A stretch of DNA of 44,258 nucleotides, taken from contig QANT01005882.1 in assembly GCA_003254885.1 (NCBI GenBank), forward strand, positions 1 to 44,258. The letters are read 5' to 3'. Position 1 is the first letter of the stretch; every line of letters begins with the position of its first letter. The position numbers were made by a program, and so were the translations under genes. The stretch comes from Purshia tridentata (Eukaryota > Streptophyta > Magnoliopsida > Rosales > Rosaceae). This document shows, one piece after another, positions 1 through 10,264 of the stretch. Below the pieces are notes generated by a model that did not search any database, had not been told where the DNA came from, and saw only the letters and a program-made list of their open reading frames with translations.

Positions 1-39
1 TATGTATAAATATATATATTGGAAGAATAAGTTCATAAG

Positions 40-130
40 AACAACTTAGGTTGGTGGTAAGGCGCAGGTGTTTCTTCATTGAGGTCTTGAGTTCGATTCA
101 CAAGGCTTCTAGTTTCTGTCATAAAATTTT
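40..130 (+). repeat. tRNA-like SINE fragment (tentative)
   Basis: A box-A-like stretch (ttggtggtaaggcgc, about 50-66) is followed about 35 bases later by a box-B-like GTTCGATTC (about 91-99) and then by A/T-rich sequence. This spacing resembles the RNA polymerase III promoter of tRNA-derived SINEs. No cloverleaf folds convincingly, so it is not called a tRNA. No target duplication was established. Confidence 0.35.
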
Positions 131-141
131 AATATTAAAAT

Positions 142-582
142 AATAGAATGTATATGTAATCGGGGCCGGGCCGGGCCGGGGGACCAAATACCATCCCCGC
201 CCTGCCCCCGACTCGGGTCCCCATTTAAATCCCCGAATCCAAACCCGGCCCCGTTTATCATCCCCATCCAATTTTAATCGGATCGGATCCCCGCAGGGAC
301 CCTAATCCGCGGGGATTTTTGCCATCCCTAATCAGTAGTTAGGAACTTGGGATGAAAAACTCAAAGACTAAAATAGAATGTATATGTAATCGGGGCGGGG
401 CCGGGGGACCAAATACCATCCCCGCCCCGCCCCCGACTCGGGTCCCCATTTAAATCCCCGAATCCAAACCCGGCCCCGTTTATCATCCCCATCCGATTTT
501 AATCGGATCCCCGCGGAGACCCTAACCCGCGGGGATTTTTGCCATAGTTAGGAACTTGGGATGAAAAACTCAAAGACTAAAT
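142..582. repeat. Direct duplication of a GC-rich transposon-like segment
   Basis: Two copies of a roughly 210-230-base segment lie head to tail, about 142-370 and 372-582. Each starts with aatagaatgtatatgtaatc, continues through a run of CCGGG/CCCCG blocks, ends near CCGCGGGGATTTTTGCCAT and then agttaggaacttgggatg. The reverse complement of the end (ATGGCAAAAATCCCCGCGG, preceded by TAGGG in copy 1) resembles termini of plant hAT-type non-autonomous elements. That family assignment is from memory. The GC-rich composition contrasts strongly with the surrounding AT-rich DNA. No transposase coding sequence is present. Confidence 0.6.
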
Positions 583-766
583 TACAAAATTCAATAAATA
601 TGGGCATTAAATAAAAACGTTGGACTAGATTTGATAGGGTGCGCCAAGCCCGTGCTGTAGTGCATGAAAAACTCAAAGACTAAATTACAAAATTCAATAA
701 ATATGGGCATTAAATAAAAACGTTGGACTAGATTTGATAGGGTGCGCCAAGCCCGTGCTGTAGTGC
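561..766 (-). repeat. 103-bp tandem duplication carrying the U2 snRNA 3' end
   Basis: Two nearly identical 103-base units (561-663 and 664-766) sit head to tail. Each begins atgaaaaactcaaagactaa and ends gcccgtgctgtagtgc. The second unit contains the last ~27 bases of the intact U2 gene together with its 3' box. The first is therefore an orphan fragment made of the same U2 tail plus downstream flank, with no U2 body attached. Confidence 0.85.
722..737 (-). terminator. Plant snRNA 3'-end box
   Basis: Immediately downstream of the U2 RNA, the minus strand reads CAAATCTAGTCCAA. This fits the plant snRNA 3'-end formation element CA(N)3-10AGTNNAA. A second copy lies in the tandem unit 103 bases further on. 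Confidence 0.75.
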
Positions 767-932
767 AACACATGGGCGACGCTTGAAAGCCCCAGTAGCA
801 AGCTACTGTAGCGGGCCTTCCCTTTGAAAGAAATTAATTTAATATCGTGTGACCCTTAAGCCACGTATCAGATATTAAACTGATAAGAACAGATACTACA
901 CTTGATCTTAGCCAAAAGGCCGAGAAAGGTAT
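740..932 (-). ncRNA. U2: U2 spliceosomal snRNA
   Basis: Read on the minus strand from 932, the sequence begins ATACCTTTCTCGGCCTTTTG and continues through GGCTAAGATCAAGTGTAGTA, the near-invariant U2 5' domain. It includes the GTAGTA that pairs with the intron branch site. It continues through the stem II region and a U-rich Sm-like site (read as AATTTCTTTC, with one C inside the U run) to the 3' stem-loops, ending GGCGCACCC. About 193 nt fits plant U2 (about 196). The stem IIb segment still pairs, with several G-U wobbles, which argues for a functional copy. U2 recognises the branch point during pre-mRNA splicing in the nucleus. Confidence 0.93.
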
Positions 933-956
933 GCGTATTCTTGTTTTGTGCAGCCT

Positions 957-965
957 CTTTTATAT
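957..965 (-). promoter_or_regulatory. TATA box of U2
   Basis: The minus strand reads ATATAAAAG about 25-33 bases upstream of the U2 start at 932. It sits 32 bases downstream of the USE. That separation is typical of plant snRNA genes read by RNA polymerase II; polymerase III types are about ten bases closer. Confidence 0.8.
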
Positions 966-997
966 CTGTGTCTTTGCTTTAACTTTCTCAAGCTAGT

Positions 998-1008
998 CGA
1001 TGTGGGAC
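998..1008 (-). promoter_or_regulatory. Upstream sequence element (USE) of U2
   Basis: The minus strand reads GTCCCACATCG, an exact match to the plant snRNA USE consensus RTCCCACATCG, about 66-76 bases upstream of the U2 5' end. With the TATA box it forms the complete minimal plant snRNA promoter. Confidence 0.88.
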
Positions 1009-1276
1009 TAAATGAACATGGCTTGTTGTCCCTTTGTTGATTAACCTTTGGTATACTGTCCACAGCCACTCGCTAGTGACTTTTGGGAGTTGCATGCGCT
1101 TCATGGTTGATTTCACACCTTTCATAACTATGTCTATCATATGAGGACAGCAATACTATGAATCTAACTTTCTAGTGCTCTTCAAAGTATAAAAGTAAAG
1201 AAGCATATCATTAAAATAATTAGTTGAATGATTAAAGCCTAAACGGTAGGGTATAAAATTATATAGTAGTACAATC

Positions 1277-2701
1277 TTATACGAGCATTAATTCCTCAAT
1301 TAAAGTTCCTAATGCTTGGTATGAAGACCCATTTTCCATCAAAGCCATCCTACTCATCTCTCTCATGTGTTTCACTTTAGCTCTCACCTCATTATCACCC
1401 TTCATCAAGCACCTTATGCCTCTCTCCACCTCCTCTGCCAACACCAACTCACTGCCCTCCCTATAATCCAACCTAATCTCCATTGCCAATCCCAATTCCT
1501 TCACCATCTCAAATGCATTCATTTGTTGCTCCGCGTAAACCGGCCACGTGGCAATTGTTACACCATGCCACAAGCTCTCCAAAATGGAGTTCCAACCGCA
1601 ATGCGATATGAACCCTCCGATTGCTTGGTGGGCCAAGATCTTAACTTGCGGGACCCACCCACACACTAAGCCCAAATTACACGTCCGTTCTAAGAACCCA
1701 TTTGGTAACACTTGGTCAACATTCTTAGGGTCGTTTGGGAGTTCCAATTGAGACTTGGGTGGGTCACGCAGTGCCCATAAGAACCGAACCCCGGCCCTTT
1801 CGAGGCCTAATGCTATCTCTCTCACCTGAGCCACACTAAGACTCCCCATGCTTCCAAAACATAACAACACCACCGACGATGCAGGTTGGTCATCAAGCCA
1901 TCTCATGACACTTTCGAATCGGTCTGGATCCTGCCATTGGGTCGGCCCATTAAGATCAATAATCGGCCCAATCGGGTAAACCCGTGGCATCTGACTTGTA
2001 GCCAATGCGTGAAGGGCATGTGGCTCCAGTTCCTTAAACGTATTCACAACAATACCCTTCGTTTCGGTGTACCTTCCCGCATGGTGTAAATACCAAGAGT
2101 ACGGCTCCCCCTTTTTATTCAACACCGCCGTAGGCAACACGAGCGGAGGTACCGAGCTAACGAAACCTGGTATGCTCAACTCGGTACCCGATTCAGCAAA
2201 CTCAGCAGGGGACTGGGCGTCTAAGACTGGAAAGTGAAGCATGAAACTTAAAAACGTCGTCGGAGAAGCAAAAAAGAGGTAACAAGGAATGTCAAGCTCG
2301 TTGGCAACGTCAATCATGGACGTACAAAACATGTCAACGAAGAAGCCAACAACTGGGTTGGACTTATGAGTTGACTCGGTCGACATGAGGGTGGCGATTG
2401 CGTCCTTTACGAGGGGTTTGTGTTTGTGTATGAGAAGGGATAGGCCGGCTATGGAGGACTGGTACTGATCGGGTGGGGGTGGGTCCACGGTGGGCAGGTA
2501 GATGAAGCGGATGTTTGAGGTGGAGGCAGCACGGGATTGGATGTAGGTGTTGACGATGGGTCGTTGGGGCATGGTGATGATGAGGATGGTGGCGTGGAAT
2601 CGACGGTCATGATTGACAAGGAGCTGGGCGAACTCGATGAGTGGGAGTTGGTTTCCGATTCCGGGAGTTGAGATGAAGACCAGCTGCGAGTTGCTGCTCA
2701 T
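1277..2701 (-). CDS. Family-1 UDP-glycosyltransferase, UGT71-like, with catalytic His replaced by Asn
   Basis: The 474-residue, single-exon protein would transfer a sugar from a UDP-sugar to small molecules in the cytosol. The start MSSNSQ at 2701 was chosen because it places the standard N-terminal beta strand at residue 7; a frame open to 3037 upstream encodes no family sequence. The PSPG sugar-donor box spans residues 349-392, with HCGWNS intact and a final Gln, which usually goes with UDP-glucose. Overall it resembles UGT71 enzymes such as Medicago UGT71G1. D123 matches the Asp of the catalytic dyad, but the usual PGIGH motif reads PGIGN, so N17 stands where the catalytic base His should be (codon AAC, 2651-2653). 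PSPG GVP also reads GVT. The acceptor cannot be predicted, and activity is doubtful or altered. Confidence 0.93.
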   Translation of the reverse strand: MSSNSQLVFISTPGIGNQLPLIEFAQLLVNHDRRFHATILIITMPQRPIVNTYIQSRAASTSNIRFIYLPTVDPPPPDQYQSSIAGLSLLIHKHKPLVKDAIATLMSTESTHKSNPVVGFFVDMFCTSMIDVANELDIPCYLFFASPTTFLSFMLHFPVLDAQSPAEFAESGTELSIPGFVSSVPPLVLPTAVLNKKGEPYSWYLHHAGRYTETKGIVVNTFKELEPHALHALATSQMPRVYPIGPIIDLNGPTQWQDPDRFESVMRWLDDQPASSVVLLCFGSMGSLSVAQVREIALGLERAGVRFLWALRDPPKSQLELPNDPKNVDQVLPNGFLERTCNLGLVCGWVPQVKILAHQAIGGFISHCGWNSILESLWHGVTIATWPVYAEQQMNAFEMVKELGLAMEIRLDYREGSELVLAEEVERGIRCLMKGDNEVRAKVKHMREMSRMALMENGSSYQALGTLIEELMLV

Positions 2702-3037
2702 GGTGTCTGTGGTGGTGTGGGTGTTATCTCTTTTGGAATTTAAGTTCACAAATGGTGATGATGGAGTGGTCCAATATTCCAATGGATGAGCTTTAATTAT
2801 AGAATATAGATGAATAGTGGGCACAAAACTCTGGAATTTTAAATTTATAACATGCATATTATTATATGTATTTGGAGGTGGGCGGTCGGCCCGCGTGATT
2901 TGTACATACCCACCATAATAAAACAAGACGTAAATCTCAGCATAAGAGAAAATTGGGACTTTTGGAATATTTGATTTAGCGAGTGACAACTGACAAGATA
3001 CAATATTACTATTTAAATATGGACATATAATAAGCAA
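2702..3037 (-). promoter_or_regulatory. Upstream region of the glycosyltransferase
   Basis: This AT-rich region contains minus-strand TATA-like sequences (TATAATTAA and CTATATTC, about 2791-2808) roughly 100 bases before the ATG. An exact copy of the 14-mer TGACAACTGACAAG lies at 2984-2997. The open frame through this stretch has no recognisable protein content. Confidence 0.4.
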
Positions 3038-5824
3038 GTTTGAATCGATTATTATTTCACTCGATTAAATACAATTATAAGTTTATAACACCTAACATGA
3101 TTGAATATTATCTCACTAAAGACAAATAATAATAAAATAGTAAAAATATATATACATAAAAGACGTGATTCATTAATGATAACTCTTCTTCGATTTTAAT
3201 ATGTCAGATAATATGTGGAACACGTAATGGCCTATGAAAATGTTTTGACAAAGACAAAAAGCCCCTTCTATATTATATTTCTCTTTCTTGCCAATCAATA
3301 ATATTATAGTTACGGGAATATATGCGTGGCAGCTTTTGTAACTCTAAATAAACAAATATTGAGTTGGTGATTGATGTGATTGATGCATTGCGGGGCAGTT
3401 GCCTCCCAATATTATCTTATAGGTATATTGATTTAAGAATTAAGCATAGATTGCTTTGAATTTAACAGGCAGTGTTTATAATTTAGTATTTACTAAAGTC
3501 TATGATGCCTACCAATATATTGTTGCTTGAATATTGCTTAAGGGCTGGAAAATAGAAGTTATATGATCGAGTACGTTCATGGTGTAATAATGAAAATATA
3601 ATTTTTTTCTCAAGATCTTACTATAAGATTACTTTGATTACTTACGAATGTTGATGCAATAGGCTTTGATATTGTCTGAAAATGTAAACAAAAATTGCAT
3701 ACCCTTGACTTGAAACGCATGCAGATCAGTCCCTGACCCTCCATCCATCCCTGTTTCAAAATGGCATATATAGCATCAAAACATATATGTTTTGGAGGTG
3801 AACTCACAGCAAATTAAGGGCAATTGCTTTGGTTCACACCCTGCCTCTTATACACCAGTCCTTCCATAATTTCCATTATGTAAACTGACCAATTTGTGTT
3901 CTACTTATATATACAATTGCAAATTCATCTATTCTTGCTATTTTAAACACTATTGATGCACTTATTTATACACGGCTTCTCATCCTCATCACCAAATTAT
4001 TTTGGCATGACTAACATCCACTAAATTTCAATGGGATATGAACAGCATGTTTTGGTTTTCAAATGTAACAAAGAAAATGGCAATGCAAAGAGAAGTCAAG
4101 GTTTACATTGTGTAGGACAAGTGAGAAGGAGGTGACAAAAAAAAAGGATAAATGGGAAGGAATTATTAGGAGAAAAATAAAGTGATATACTTAATTACAC
4201 TAGTTGACATTGTAGCTAATAATTGGATAGCCAAAAATGTCATTTGGGATTTATCAATTGCATGATCAAAATGGTACTTTTTAGAGCTTTGAAACTCTAA
4301 TCTGGAAGCTTAATTCCGGCTTTTCTTACAATTTTTGTACGATAGGTTGGGCCTTTGGGCTCAATTAAGAGGTTGGTTTGTTTTTTTGCAAACCCAAGGA
4401 TCGATCGTAGGCTCTTGTGTAAACCCAAAGGGGATTCTAAACGCCTATTCAAACCCATTAACATTTTAAAAGATTTCACAAAACACATTGCCATATAGGT
4501 GGATTTTATCCTATTATGTATTGAAATCCATTTTTAAAACTTAAGGTATATCAATGATTCAATTAGTATTTATTAATTAGACTCTATATATCCGAATTTG
4601 AATCCTCCCATTTTCCTATAATAATAATAAATAAAAAAAGTATTTAGTAAAACACAATGTTGTACATGACTACAGTGTCGTGCCCAAAGAAACAAGAATG
4701 TGATCTAAACAATTTTATTTATTCTATTGATTTTACTTATCTCTGTTAGATACTTTATTTTATTTTATTATGTGAATATTGTTTGAGATTCCAAATTAGA
4801 AAGTAGGGTAAGGGTATTTTGGGAATTCCAAATTGGAAAGGAAGGTTTGTTTTGCTGATGGGTGCTGCATCAGGAAAGGTATTTTCAATTTTTGAGATTT
4901 CCATCAATAGAGAACTTCCCTATATTATTATTAATGTGGCATCATAAATATAAGCGAGAGAGGAAGGTCTAACTATTTAATGTCATAAACTCATTTTATA
5001 TAATGAATGTCAAAGAGGTCTTACTATTTTATATTTATATAGCTCACTAGACGAAAATGGATCAAACAGGTCGAGTTCAAAAACATACTTCACTAGTTTC
5101 ACTCAAAGCTTCTTGCAAACTCTATAGTTACCTATTTGTATTGTCAAAAGGCACCTTTTATTAGTTTTGTGTAGGTAAGAACTGTGAGATAAGTAGACTA
5201 AAGTAGTGTTCACCTGATAGTGATACTAATAAATTAATAAGTAAACTAAATTTGTGGTTCGAGCATCTCATATTTTGTACTGAAATTTTAATCATCATTC
5301 AGACTATTCAGTCAATAAGGTAAAGTAACAGTTAAAGAAGAAGCTCCATGAAATTTTGGGTAAGTCAAAGAACCAACCAAATAATCTGAAACAAATCTTA
5401 GAAGCAAACTAGAAAGAAAGAAAGAAACAGAAACTGATGAAGGTCAAGGTGGCCAAAGGGAAAAATTAATTTTGAAAAAGAAATATGAGAGAGTGAAAGG
5501 TACTTGTACTGGTGGGGGTTGCTTGAAGGTTAAACACAATTTCCAAATTTGAGGAGTAAAGCTTTTTCTAAATATAGAACTTTCTTGATGGAAGAAATAA
5601 ATTTCCATATCTGAGCACCCCAACTTTTTCTATTTTTGAAGCATAAACTCTGAGACATATGATAATACTAAATAGATTGAAAGAAACAAGACATGGTGAT
5701 TGTTCTGACTTCTGACTTAGATTTGCTTCCCTTAACAAAACCAAACAAAAGCCAAGGGGCTTACAGAAAGAGAATATTATGACTCAAAGAAAAGAGAAAG
5801 GAGCACTCAGAACTTATTTACACC

Positions 5825-5826
<2 letters not shown>

Positions 5827-5862
<36 letters not shown>
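5827..5862. repeat. (GA)n microsatellite
   Basis: An uninterrupted run of GA dinucleotides lies 1.7 kb upstream of the UFO start. It is probably length-variable between individuals. Confidence 0.95.
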
Positions 5863-5863
<1 letters not shown>

Positions 5864-6838
5864 ATTATAATTTGGACGTCTGTGACAACTGACAAGTACA
5901 CTTCAAAGCTGGGGCTGATGAGCAGCTTCAACATAAAGTTTTTTGTTGTTCACGCCACAACTGCAAGCTACAAAACCCATCAATGAGATTAGATTGGACG
6001 TATGAGCAGACAAAGTCCTAGTGTCATACACCCACCTGCATTAGAGGCTTGCATCATGTCTCTTGCACTAAGGTCAACCAGTAATAATAATACAAATTAT
6101 CCAAATAATCATTATTCTAATTTGGTTTGGGTTCCAAGTTCGGAAGTTGGAGTCTAAGGTCCCGTGTTTGGGGTTTTGGGTCCGAAGTCCTCGATTCTTT
6201 AGTTTAGAGTCCAAAGTGATTCGAGGTATCAGGGCCCAAATTAGAAGTCCTAACCTTAAATTTCCCATCTTCAAATCCCTGAAACTCCCTCTTTGATTAG
6301 TTTCCAAACAAAGTACTTTAGGATGATGAGATGGTCAATTTCAGCTTAATCCCAAATCTCTTGTCAAAGTAATTTAGCAGTGTAGGTGTGTAATTATCTT
6401 GTCTAGTCTGGCTTGTTCTTATTGGGTAGAAGTGAGCTCTAATTGGCTCCTCTCTGTTATGCAGGATGATGTCTCTGTCACTAGTTTTTAGCATTTTTCA
6501 TTAAAAAAGTTATTTCTTGCCCACACAATAATTACTAGTTCCTAACTAAAATTTGATATCAAACTTGGTAGATAATGCTTTCCATGCCTGATGCCAACAC
6601 TATTGGAACTCGTTTATCTTTCCATAAGGTGACACTTGATTGCCAGAATAGAAAGTTCCGTACATTTTAATGTTTATGTATCTGCTTACTGCTGCATAAA
6701 AAATCATTAACCTTCTTCATGGTTCATGTGCTTGTCCCTTTAGGCAATTCATCACTCGTGGAAAGTTGAATTGGTGCATTCACTTGGAAAGTTCGTACGC
6801 GTAGTGTGAACAATCAGTAATGCAAGGACTTCTTTGTT

Positions 6839-6862
6839 CTCTCTCTCTCTCTCTCTCTCTCT
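6839..6862. repeat. (CT)n microsatellite
   Basis: A pure CT run lies about 720 bases upstream of the UFO start codon. Confidence 0.95.
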
Positions 6863-7578
6863 TAAAGTTGCACTTGTCTTAGCTTCCTCGGCCTTGACAA
6901 AACAACTCTAAAATGACTGATGCATCCATCAGAATCACTGCGCTCGTTTCTCTCTCTCACAAAAGGAAATACGAAAGAAACCAATATGCAAAGAGAAAAC
7001 AGGGCAAGATAGAAGACCAAGATCATCCTATATATACACATACACACTCCTATACATACACATACACACTCACACAGTCACACTTGTCCACCCCCACCCA
7101 AAACAGAGCAACAAGCCAAACTCCCATGAGTCATTTGACTACCTATATAGCTTTCTTCTTTGATTCACAACAGTGACCTTTTCTTCTATATATGTAGTCA
7201 CCTTTTAGCACCTTCTCCTAGCTTCAATCCCCTTCTCTCTAATCCCATGAAAGTTAACATTGTCAGCACCCTCTTGCAGTTACCATACCAGAAACCTTCT
7301 TGTTCTCCCCAGTAGGATCAATGCCTTCTTAAAAACCCACCTGAGATTTTCCTTTTTTATGTACACAATTCTTAAAATTTCTCCAAACAAATCAAACCCA
7401 CCTTACTCTCTAAACAAATTTCCACTTTTTAACATGAAAAAAACAAGCATGCATATGTAAGCCTCTATTTCCACAATTAGCTCCCTCTTCAGTTCCCTCC
7501 ATCTCTTTGCTTTAATTCCACTGAACAAGTACCAAAATCTAGGAAAATTTCACTTCCAAGCCCTTACCATACACATAT

Positions 7579-8886
7579 ATGGAAGCTTTTCATCCATCTA
7601 TCACTTTTCCTTTCTCCTACACCTTCACTACTAGTATTGGACCTAGTGGTACTACTTCTGCTAATAGCAGTACGTGTAGTCCCTGGATGGACAGTAGGAT
7701 ATGGAGCAAACTCCCACCGAGGCTGCTTGACCGTGTGATCGCCTTTTTTCCACCACCGGCCTTTTTTCGAGCTCGATGTGTCTGCAAGAGATGGTATGGT
7801 CTCTTGTTCTCCAACACCTTTCTTGAACTGTACCTACAACTATCTCCACGCCGCCATTGGTTCCTCTTCTTCAAGCACAAAAGCCTCAAGAGCTACATAT
7901 ATCGGAATGACAGTGGAGGAAACGATGGAGACACCAGGGGTAGTACCAATTGTGAAGGGTATCTCTTTGATCCTTATGATGTTGCATGGTACCGCCTTTC
8001 CTTTGCTCTGGTTCCATCTGGGTTCTCTCCTGCTTCTTCTTCAGGTGGTTTGATCTGTTGGGTTTCTGATGAGGCTGGTCCAAAGACTCTACTTCTATGT
8101 AACCCAATTGTTGGTTCTCTGACACCGTTGCCTCCAACTTCAAGATCACGTCTCTTCCCTTCCATAGGCTTAAGTGTCAGCCCTTCATCCATAGATGTGA
8201 CTCTTGCCGGAGATGACTTGATTTCTCCATATGCTGTTAAAAACTTGACTGCAGAAAGCTTTCATATTGATGGAGGTGGGTTCTTTTCACTATGGGGAAC
8301 CACTTCTTCCCTACCAAGGCTCTGCAGTTTTGAATCGGGTCGAATGGTTCATGTTCAAGGAAGATTCTACTGCATGAACTATAGTCCATTCAGTGTTTTA
8401 GCTTATGATGTCGCAGCAAATACTTGGTGGAAGATTCAGGCTCCCATGAGAAGGTTTCTAAGGTCTCCAAGCTTGGTGGAGAGCAGGGGAAGACTACTCT
8501 TGGTTGCTGCGGTTGAGAAGAGTAAGCTCAACGTGCCAAAGAGCTTGAGAATTTGGGGCTTGCAAGCATGTGGAACAACATGGGTAGAGATGGAGAGAAT
8601 GCCACAGCAGCTTTATGTGCAATTTGCAGAGTTGGAAAGTGGAAATGGGTTTCATTGTGTTGGCCATGGAGAGTTCATCACTATTATGATTTCAGGTTCT
8701 GATAAAGCATTGCTGTTTGATATGTGCAGGAAAAGGTGGCAATGGATTCCTCCATGCCCTTATGTTCATGGTGGGGTTGATGGTGAACTACATGGTTTTG
8801 CATATGAACCCCAACTTGCTACACCAGTCACAGGGCTTCTTGATCAGTTGACAATTCCATTTCAGTCTTTCTCGGTGGTTAATTAG
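7579..8886 (+). CDS. UFO: UNUSUAL FLORAL ORGANS F-box protein
   Basis: The 435-residue, intronless protein is close to Arabidopsis UFO (442) and Antirrhinum FIMBRIATA along its whole length. The F-box spans about residues 41-85 (IWSKLPPRLLDRVIAF, then the RCVCKRW segment). It is preceded by a Ser/Thr-rich linker (about 18-35) and followed by a kelch/beta-propeller region containing family signatures such as GDDLISPYAVKNL, YCMNYSPFSVL and PMRRFLRSPSL. As an SCF ubiquitin-ligase subunit it binds SKP1 (ASK1) and acts with LEAFY as a transcriptional cofactor, activating B-class genes such as APETALA3 in floral meristems. The start MEAFHPS matches the conserved N-terminus before LPFSYTF-type residues. 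No truncation or missing motif was seen. Its convergent neighbour is ERG. Confidence 0.97.
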   Translation: MEAFHPSITFPFSYTFTTSIGPSGTTSANSSTCSPWMDSRIWSKLPPRLLDRVIAFFPPPAFFRARCVCKRWYGLLFSNTFLELYLQLSPRRHWFLFFKHKSLKSYIYRNDSGGNDGDTRGSTNCEGYLFDPYDVAWYRLSFALVPSGFSPASSSGGLICWVSDEAGPKTLLLCNPIVGSLTPLPPTSRSRLFPSIGLSVSPSSIDVTLAGDDLISPYAVKNLTAESFHIDGGGFFSLWGTTSSLPRLCSFESGRMVHVQGRFYCMNYSPFSVLAYDVAANTWWKIQAPMRRFLRSPSLVESRGRLLLVAAVEKSKLNVPKSLRIWGLQACGTTWVEMERMPQQLYVQFAELESGNGFHCVGHGEFITIMISGSDKALLFDMCRKRWQWIPPCPYVHGGVDGELHGFAYEPQLATPVTGLLDQLTIPFQSFSVVN

Positions 8887-10264
8887 GAGGTTTCAACTTG
8901 GCATGTGATAATAATATTATTTAGCACTAGGAAAAGCTGGTTGTGTTGATAGGAGCAGTAGTATTTAGTCAAAATTAGCCAGAAGCTGTCTATCAGAATT
9001 TTAAGTGAGCTGCAATGTCTTTTGTCACTCTCCTCTGTGGTGTGTAAAATAAGGACATAATTTGCTTTACTAATATCATAATATTCCTTGAAATTAATTA
9101 GATTGAAACCATGTTTTGGGTAAGTGAAACTTATTGGTTTCAAGGCATCACTTTTCCGGCTTAGGATTACCATTCTTGGTTCCCAAAACGTGACAACTGA
9201 AACCGAATATTAATCAACAACAATTCTTCTAATAATAATGCGAATGTTTAGTTGATAACATAAACAGTTAATCAGCACTTATTAGCCCAGCCAATTCCTT
9301 ACACATCTTAAAGTAGCTGGCGGTTAAACATTTGCAGTAAAAACTAAAAAGCTATTTGGCCAAAAAACTAAAAAGCTAAAAGGAAACTATCCACTGTTTG
9401 TCTTGCCATTGCTTGATTTCAATTTGATTTTTAATTTTAGCCTTACTAAAAGTTCAAGGCTTATCCTGTATTTTTGCGTTTTACCATCAAATCCTAGCCA
9501 TATAGGAGATCCTTAAATGCAATTACATGACTTGCATTAAAAGTCGGGCAATGCCAAAACAATTAATCCAATTTCATACAAAGAAAACCTGTAGCCCTTA
9601 CCAAGGGTGTACAACATTTGAATCCATTCCCACTCCTTTTACACAGGTGGAATTTACAGTGACACAAGAAAAGTCACATTCATAAATGTGTTCATATTCA
9701 TAAAAGTTCTTAACGATCACACATATGAGACTTTGAGCAGTATAGTAAAAGACGTATAAATTCAAATAAAACCAGATTACAGAACCTTGCTTGAGCTTTC
9801 ATATGTTAGTACGTAAACAAAATATTACAAAATTTGAATAAATAAAAAGAATTTCAGATCAAGACACTGGATAGTGTATGTCTCAAAGATTCCTGGACTA
9901 ATGCTTTTGCCTGCCAAGTTACGGTCTTCCAATTATTTATCACCCACCTCAATCCCCAGATAAAGCTGATAAATTTCTCTCAGCACTACATGGTCTTCAT
10001 AAAGTTGATGTGTGCAGAAGAATAGAAAAGAGATAGACCTGAGACGCTTCCTTATGTACACTTCCAGATACTGTGGCATGAAATGGTGCAATTTTTGACA
10101 TTCAACTCTATTTTGTCAAACACGTCATAAGTCTAACCTTACAAATAACTTGCACTTCCTTCTTCTGATGGGCTACAGCCTACAGCTCTCGAATAGCTTC
10201 GACTTCGAGACAGTATGGCATGAAAAGATGCCATTCTCGACATTCAACTCAATTTGCTAATGGA
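8887..10264. other. Convergent intergenic region between UFO and ERG 3' ends
   Basis: This region contains the UFO 3' UTR at the left and the ERG 3' UTR at the right, but no independent gene was recognised. Positions 10075-10215 are a degenerate copy of the ERG last exon and its flank, described separately. TGACAACTGA at 9191-9200 is a partial match to the 14-mer seen elsewhere. Confidence 0.6.
10075..10215 (-). pseudogene. Decayed duplicate of the ERG terminal exon
   Basis: This stretch aligns, with many differences, to 10217-10350, which holds ERG exon 8 and adjacent UTR. Shared blocks include ggcatgaaa, gacattcaactc, aagtctaacct and tgcacttcc, at a period of about 142 bases. On the minus strand, VEAIREL followed by a TAG stop replaces MEANEEL of the real exon. 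It is therefore an old tandem exon duplication that can no longer encode the C-terminus. It probably lies in the present 3' UTR. Confidence 0.65.

Larger units (their letters stand above)
3038..7578. other. Intergenic region, including the UFO upstream region
   Basis: No gene was recognised in these 4.5 kb. It is AT-rich with short spurious frames. It holds a (GA)n tract at about 5827-5862, a second exact TGACAACTGACAAG at 5883-5896, and a G/T-rich stretch at about 6115-6245 made of variants of TTTGGGTTC and AAGTTC. It also holds a (CT)n tract at about 6839-6862 and a (CA)n-rich tract at about 7035-7075. TATATATA at about 7029-7036 and CTATATATG at about 7185-7193 are candidate TATA boxes for UFO. 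Functional elements such as meristem enhancers cannot be identified by eye. Confidence 0.6.

Noticed and set aside
40..110. tRNA gene
   Set aside because: Only box A/B resemblance. No acceptor stem or anticodon arm folds.
2702..3037. In-frame N-terminal extension of the glycosyltransferase (about 112 codons)
   Set aside because: It has no similarity to family N-termini, includes TATA-like sequence and AT-rich DNA, and the internal Met gives the standard length.
6074..6307. 77-codon minus-strand frame
   Set aside because: It lies in low-complexity G/T-rich degenerate repeats and has no family resemblance.
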